Assembly: GCA_005239615.1 (NCBI GenBank)
Contig: SBBR01000001.1
Span: 1-7,747, forward strand
Length of the DNA: 7,747 nt
Direction: 5' to 3'
Source: an archaeon
GTDB lineage: Archaea; Iainarchaeota; Iainarchaeia; Iainarchaeales; Iainarchaeaceae
Shown here: positions 6,320 through 7,747 of the stretch, one piece after another
Layout of the letters: each line of letters starts with the position of its first letter
How positions within the stretch are numbered: the first letter of the stretch is position 1
The notes under the pieces: model-generated
What the model was told of the DNA's origin: nothing
The model's database searches: none
The model's input: only the letters and a program-made list of their open reading frames with translations
Program-made: the position numbers and the translations under genes

Positions 6320-6369
6320 CGCAGGTTTTCAATACAGGGAAAGTTTATTGGGTTGTGCCTCGAAGGTGT

Positions 6370-6813
6370 TTATTTGAAGTTCTCAGCCCAGTCGCCGATT
6401 ATCGGCAGCTTGTACTTCTCCCCCTTGTAGGCCTTGAACATGAGGAAAAGGTCCAGCGCGAGGGCAGCAAGCGCGAGAATCACGAAAAGTGGTATCAGCA
6501 GCAGCGTGCCTATGCCGAAAGTGGCGATTGTGATGATGAACATCCCAACCCAAATCGCGATGCCGATTACGAACTCCACGCCGAAAAGGGCGAGCGCCTG
6601 CACCGAGTGAAACTTCACGAATGGGTCTGTGCTCCTGAGCAGGAGCGTCACTATAGGGACAAGCGGCTGTAAAATCGGGAGGTAGGCGAGCGCGGCGATG
6701 AGGTTGGATTCCGATGTGCCCTGGCCTGCCTGCGCGATTCCTGCAGACTTCAAGGGGGACGACATGGGCTGATCCGGGGCTGGCGAGCCGGGACTTTTCG
6801 GTTTTGGCGGCAT
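6370..6813 (-). CDS. DUF4870/Tic20-like small membrane protein
   Basis: A 147-residue protein with a Pro/Ser-rich soluble N-terminus (about 1-35) and three hydrophobic segments (about 37-59, 72-96 and 98-126). The segment after helix 1, TDPFVKFHSVQAL (62-74), and the C-terminal AYKGEKYKLPIIGDWAE (128-143) fit the DUF4870 family (PF09685), which is related to chloroplast Tic20. Function in prokaryotes is unknown; it acts in the cytoplasmic membrane. I chose the ATG at 6813. A GTG at 6837 is in frame but overlaps the promoter; the ATG lies about 30 nt from the TATA element and begins a clean MPPKPK. It is transcribed divergently from purS out of one shared promoter and lies upstream of purF on the same strand, 195 bp away. 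There is no known link between this family and purine synthesis. Confidence 0.78.
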   Translation of the reverse strand: MPPKPKSPGSPAPDQPMSSPLKSAGIAQAGQGTSESNLIAALAYLPILQPLVPIVTLLLRSTDPFVKFHSVQALALFGVEFVIGIAIWVGMFIITIATFGIGTLLLIPLFVILALAALALDLFLMFKAYKGEKYKLPIIGDWAENFK

Positions 6814-6838
6814 ATTGTTGTATGAAGCAATGAACACC

Positions 6839-6847
6839 TATTTAAAC
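6839..6847. promoter_or_regulatory. Shared near-palindromic TATA element of divergent genes
   Basis: TATTTAAAC on the plus strand, GTTTAAATA on the minus strand, with the self-complementary core TTTAAA at 6841-6846. The core centre is about 26 nt from the purS GTG at 6869 and about 30 nt from the minus-strand ATG at 6813. The two start codons lie symmetrically around it, and there is no second TATA-like sequence in the 55-bp gap. The best reading is one element serving both leaderless genes. Confidence 0.6.
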
Positions 6848-6868
6848 TTTTGGGGAGCTGGTTTTTTT

Positions 6869-7345
6869 GTGTCCCAGATACACAGAATTGAGGTGGCTTT
6901 TTCCGATGAAAGCCTCGATTCTGCCGGCATTTCCGTGAAAAACGCCGTTTCTGAGGATCTCGGCATTTCAGGGTTAGAGAAGGTGCGCTGCACCGAGGCC
7001 TATTACCTTCATTCCGACTCTCTCGACGGCAAATTGGCGACAGAAATAGCGCAGAATGTGCTCTCGGATAAAATAATCCAATCATATTCCTTAGATACAG
7101 ACCTGTTTGCGGACTACGACTTCCTCATTGAGGTCAGGCTCCACCATGATGTTACCGACAACCTCGCAATCGTGACCTCAGAGGCCATCTCTGACTACTA
7201 CGGCAAAAAATTTGGAGGAAATGTCACGACGTCAAGGCGGTATTATTTTTGGGGCGGCATCGACATGGAGCAGGCAGAGAGAATCGCAACCGGGATGCTC
7301 GCGAACCCGGTGGTCGAGGCTTACACTGTGGAGGCCCGGAAATGA
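6869..7345 (+). CDS. purS: FGAM synthetase subunit PurS, tandem-domain form
   Basis: PurS is the small structural subunit that joins PurL to the glutaminase PurQ to convert FGAR, glutamine and ATP to FGAM. Normal PurS is about 80 residues and dimeric; this one has 158 and two PurS-like units. Unit 1 (about 5-76) runs IHRIEVAF...LGISGLEKVRC...IIQSYSL; unit 2 (about 84-156) runs DFLIEVRL...DNLAIVTSEAI...LANPVVEAYTVE, the second ending being the classic PurS tail. This copies in one chain the PurS dimer, as the N-terminal domain of large bacterial PurL does. I chose the GTG at 6869: upstream in-frame TTG and ATG codons (6815, 6830) precede the TATA element and cannot be on its transcript, while GTG 6869 falls at the predicted transcript start. 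It overlaps purL by ATGA (7342-7345). Confidence 0.87.
   Translation: MSQIHRIEVAFSDESLDSAGISVKNAVSEDLGISGLEKVRCTEAYYLHSDSLDGKLATEIAQNVLSDKIIQSYSLDTDLFADYDFLIEVRLHHDVTDNLAIVTSEAISDYYGKKFGGNVTTSRRYYFWGGIDMEQAERIATGMLANPVVEAYTVEARK
7330..7334 (+). promoter_or_regulatory. Shine-Dalgarno of purL inside the end of purS
   Basis: GGAGG with a 7-nt gap to the ATG at 7342. This is the only strong ribosome binding site noticed at a gene start in the window, and it sits at the only gene that cannot be leaderless because it is the second cistron. It supports the ATG at 7342 as the purL start. Confidence 0.6.
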
Positions 7346-7747
7346 CGGGGCAAAACACATTGGTCAGGGCGGACAAGGGCGAGGCAATGCGGAACCTTGT
7401 GGGGCAGAGTGATGCAGGGCAGGGCGAAATCGGTTTTGCGGGCCTCGGCGAAATGGAGCTGCAGGCCCTTAGCAAAAAAATGCAGTTCTCCCTCGACCTC
7501 AATGAGATGCAAACAATCCAGCGGCACTACAAAAAGCTGGGCCGCGAGCCTAGGCAGATTGAACTCGAGACAATCGCGCAGACTTGGAGCGAGCACTGCA
7601 AGCACAAGACCTTCCGCGCGGAAATCTATTACACTGAAAAAGGCACGGGGGGAAAAGAAAAGAACCGCGGGGCCAAAAAAATAAGGGGCCTCTTCAATAC
7701 CTTCATCATGGAACCGTCTCTGAAGGCTGGCGGGAAGAAAAAAGGGC
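7342..7747 (+). CDS. purL: FGAM synthetase subunit PurL, 3' end missing
   Basis: PurL is the ATP-dependent synthetase subunit of FGAM synthetase. The visible 135 residues are the linker and N-terminal region; the frame is open to the window end. After a low-complexity Gly/Asp/Glu-rich stretch of about 45 residues comes SLDLNEMQTIQRHYKKLGREPRQIELETIAQTWSEHCKHK in the same frame; its second half, W82 to K89, is the WSEHC signature with the conserved active-site His85, followed by FRAEIYY. LFNTFIM at 117-123 also fits. The AQTWSEHCKHK form, instead of MWSEHCSYK, suggests the longer PurL branch that in some organisms carries its PurS-like domains fused at the front. Two Lys/Gly-rich patches (about 99-115 and 128-135) look like loop insertions. 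Start and stop of purS overlap by ATGA, so translation is probably coupled. PurQ is not visible and may lie downstream or be fused to the unseen C-terminus. Confidence 0.93.
   Translation, partial: MTGQNTLVRADKGEAMRNLVGQSDAGQGEIGFAGLGEMELQALSKKMQFSLDLNEMQTIQRHYKKLGREPRQIELETIAQTWSEHCKHKTFRAEIYYTEKGTGGKEKNRGAKKIRGLFNTFIMEPSLKAGGKKKG

Noticed and set aside
6815..6868. N-terminal extension of purS from the TTG at 6815 or ATG at 6830
   Set aside because: Both codons lie upstream of the TATA element, the extra residues match no PurS sequence I know, and GTG 6869 sits at the predicted transcript start.

Overview
The window looks archaeal. Several genes have a TATA-like element (TTTAAA, TTTATATAT, ATAAAA) about 25-31 nt before the most sensible start codon, with little or no room for a 5' leader. 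This is the leaderless arrangement common in archaea. Arginine AGG and isoleucine ATA codons are frequent, and there is no sigma-type -35/-10 pattern. I cannot assign a lineage from the sequence alone; a metagenomic euryarchaeal or DPANN-type archaeon is a guess.

Layout, left to right: (1) the 3' part of an ABC-2 type permease with a long coiled-coil loop, on the plus strand; (2) a convergent Yip1-like five-helix membrane protein, on the minus strand; (3) a 230-bp gap with a promoter-like element and weak RNA-like structure; (4) minus-strand 5-formyltetrahydrofolate cyclo-ligase and purD, separated by 44 bp; (5) a 554-bp stretch without a convincing gene, holding a two-sided TATA element facing purD and a small repeat; (6) minus-strand purF; (7) a minus-strand Tic20/DUF4870-like membrane protein; (8) a shared promoter of about 55 bp, then plus-strand tandem-domain purS overlapping purL by ATGA; purL runs off the window end.

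Functionally the right-hand two thirds is a de novo purine cluster. PurF makes phosphoribosylamine, PurD makes GAR, and PurS with PurL (plus a PurQ not seen here) convert FGAR to FGAM. The folate cyclo-ligase returns 5-formyl-THF to the 5,10-methenyl/10-formyl-THF pool, which suggests, but does not prove, folate-dependent formyl transfer in this organism's purine pathway. The cluster is not one operon: each minus-strand gene has its own TATA-like element, and only purS-purL look translationally coupled.

No tRNA, rRNA, CRISPR array, insertion sequence or prophage gene could be supported. The most notable points are the tandem PurS split from PurL at an ATGA junction, the near-palindromic TATA element that appears to drive purS and the DUF4870-like gene in opposite directions, and the unexplained purD-purF spacer.
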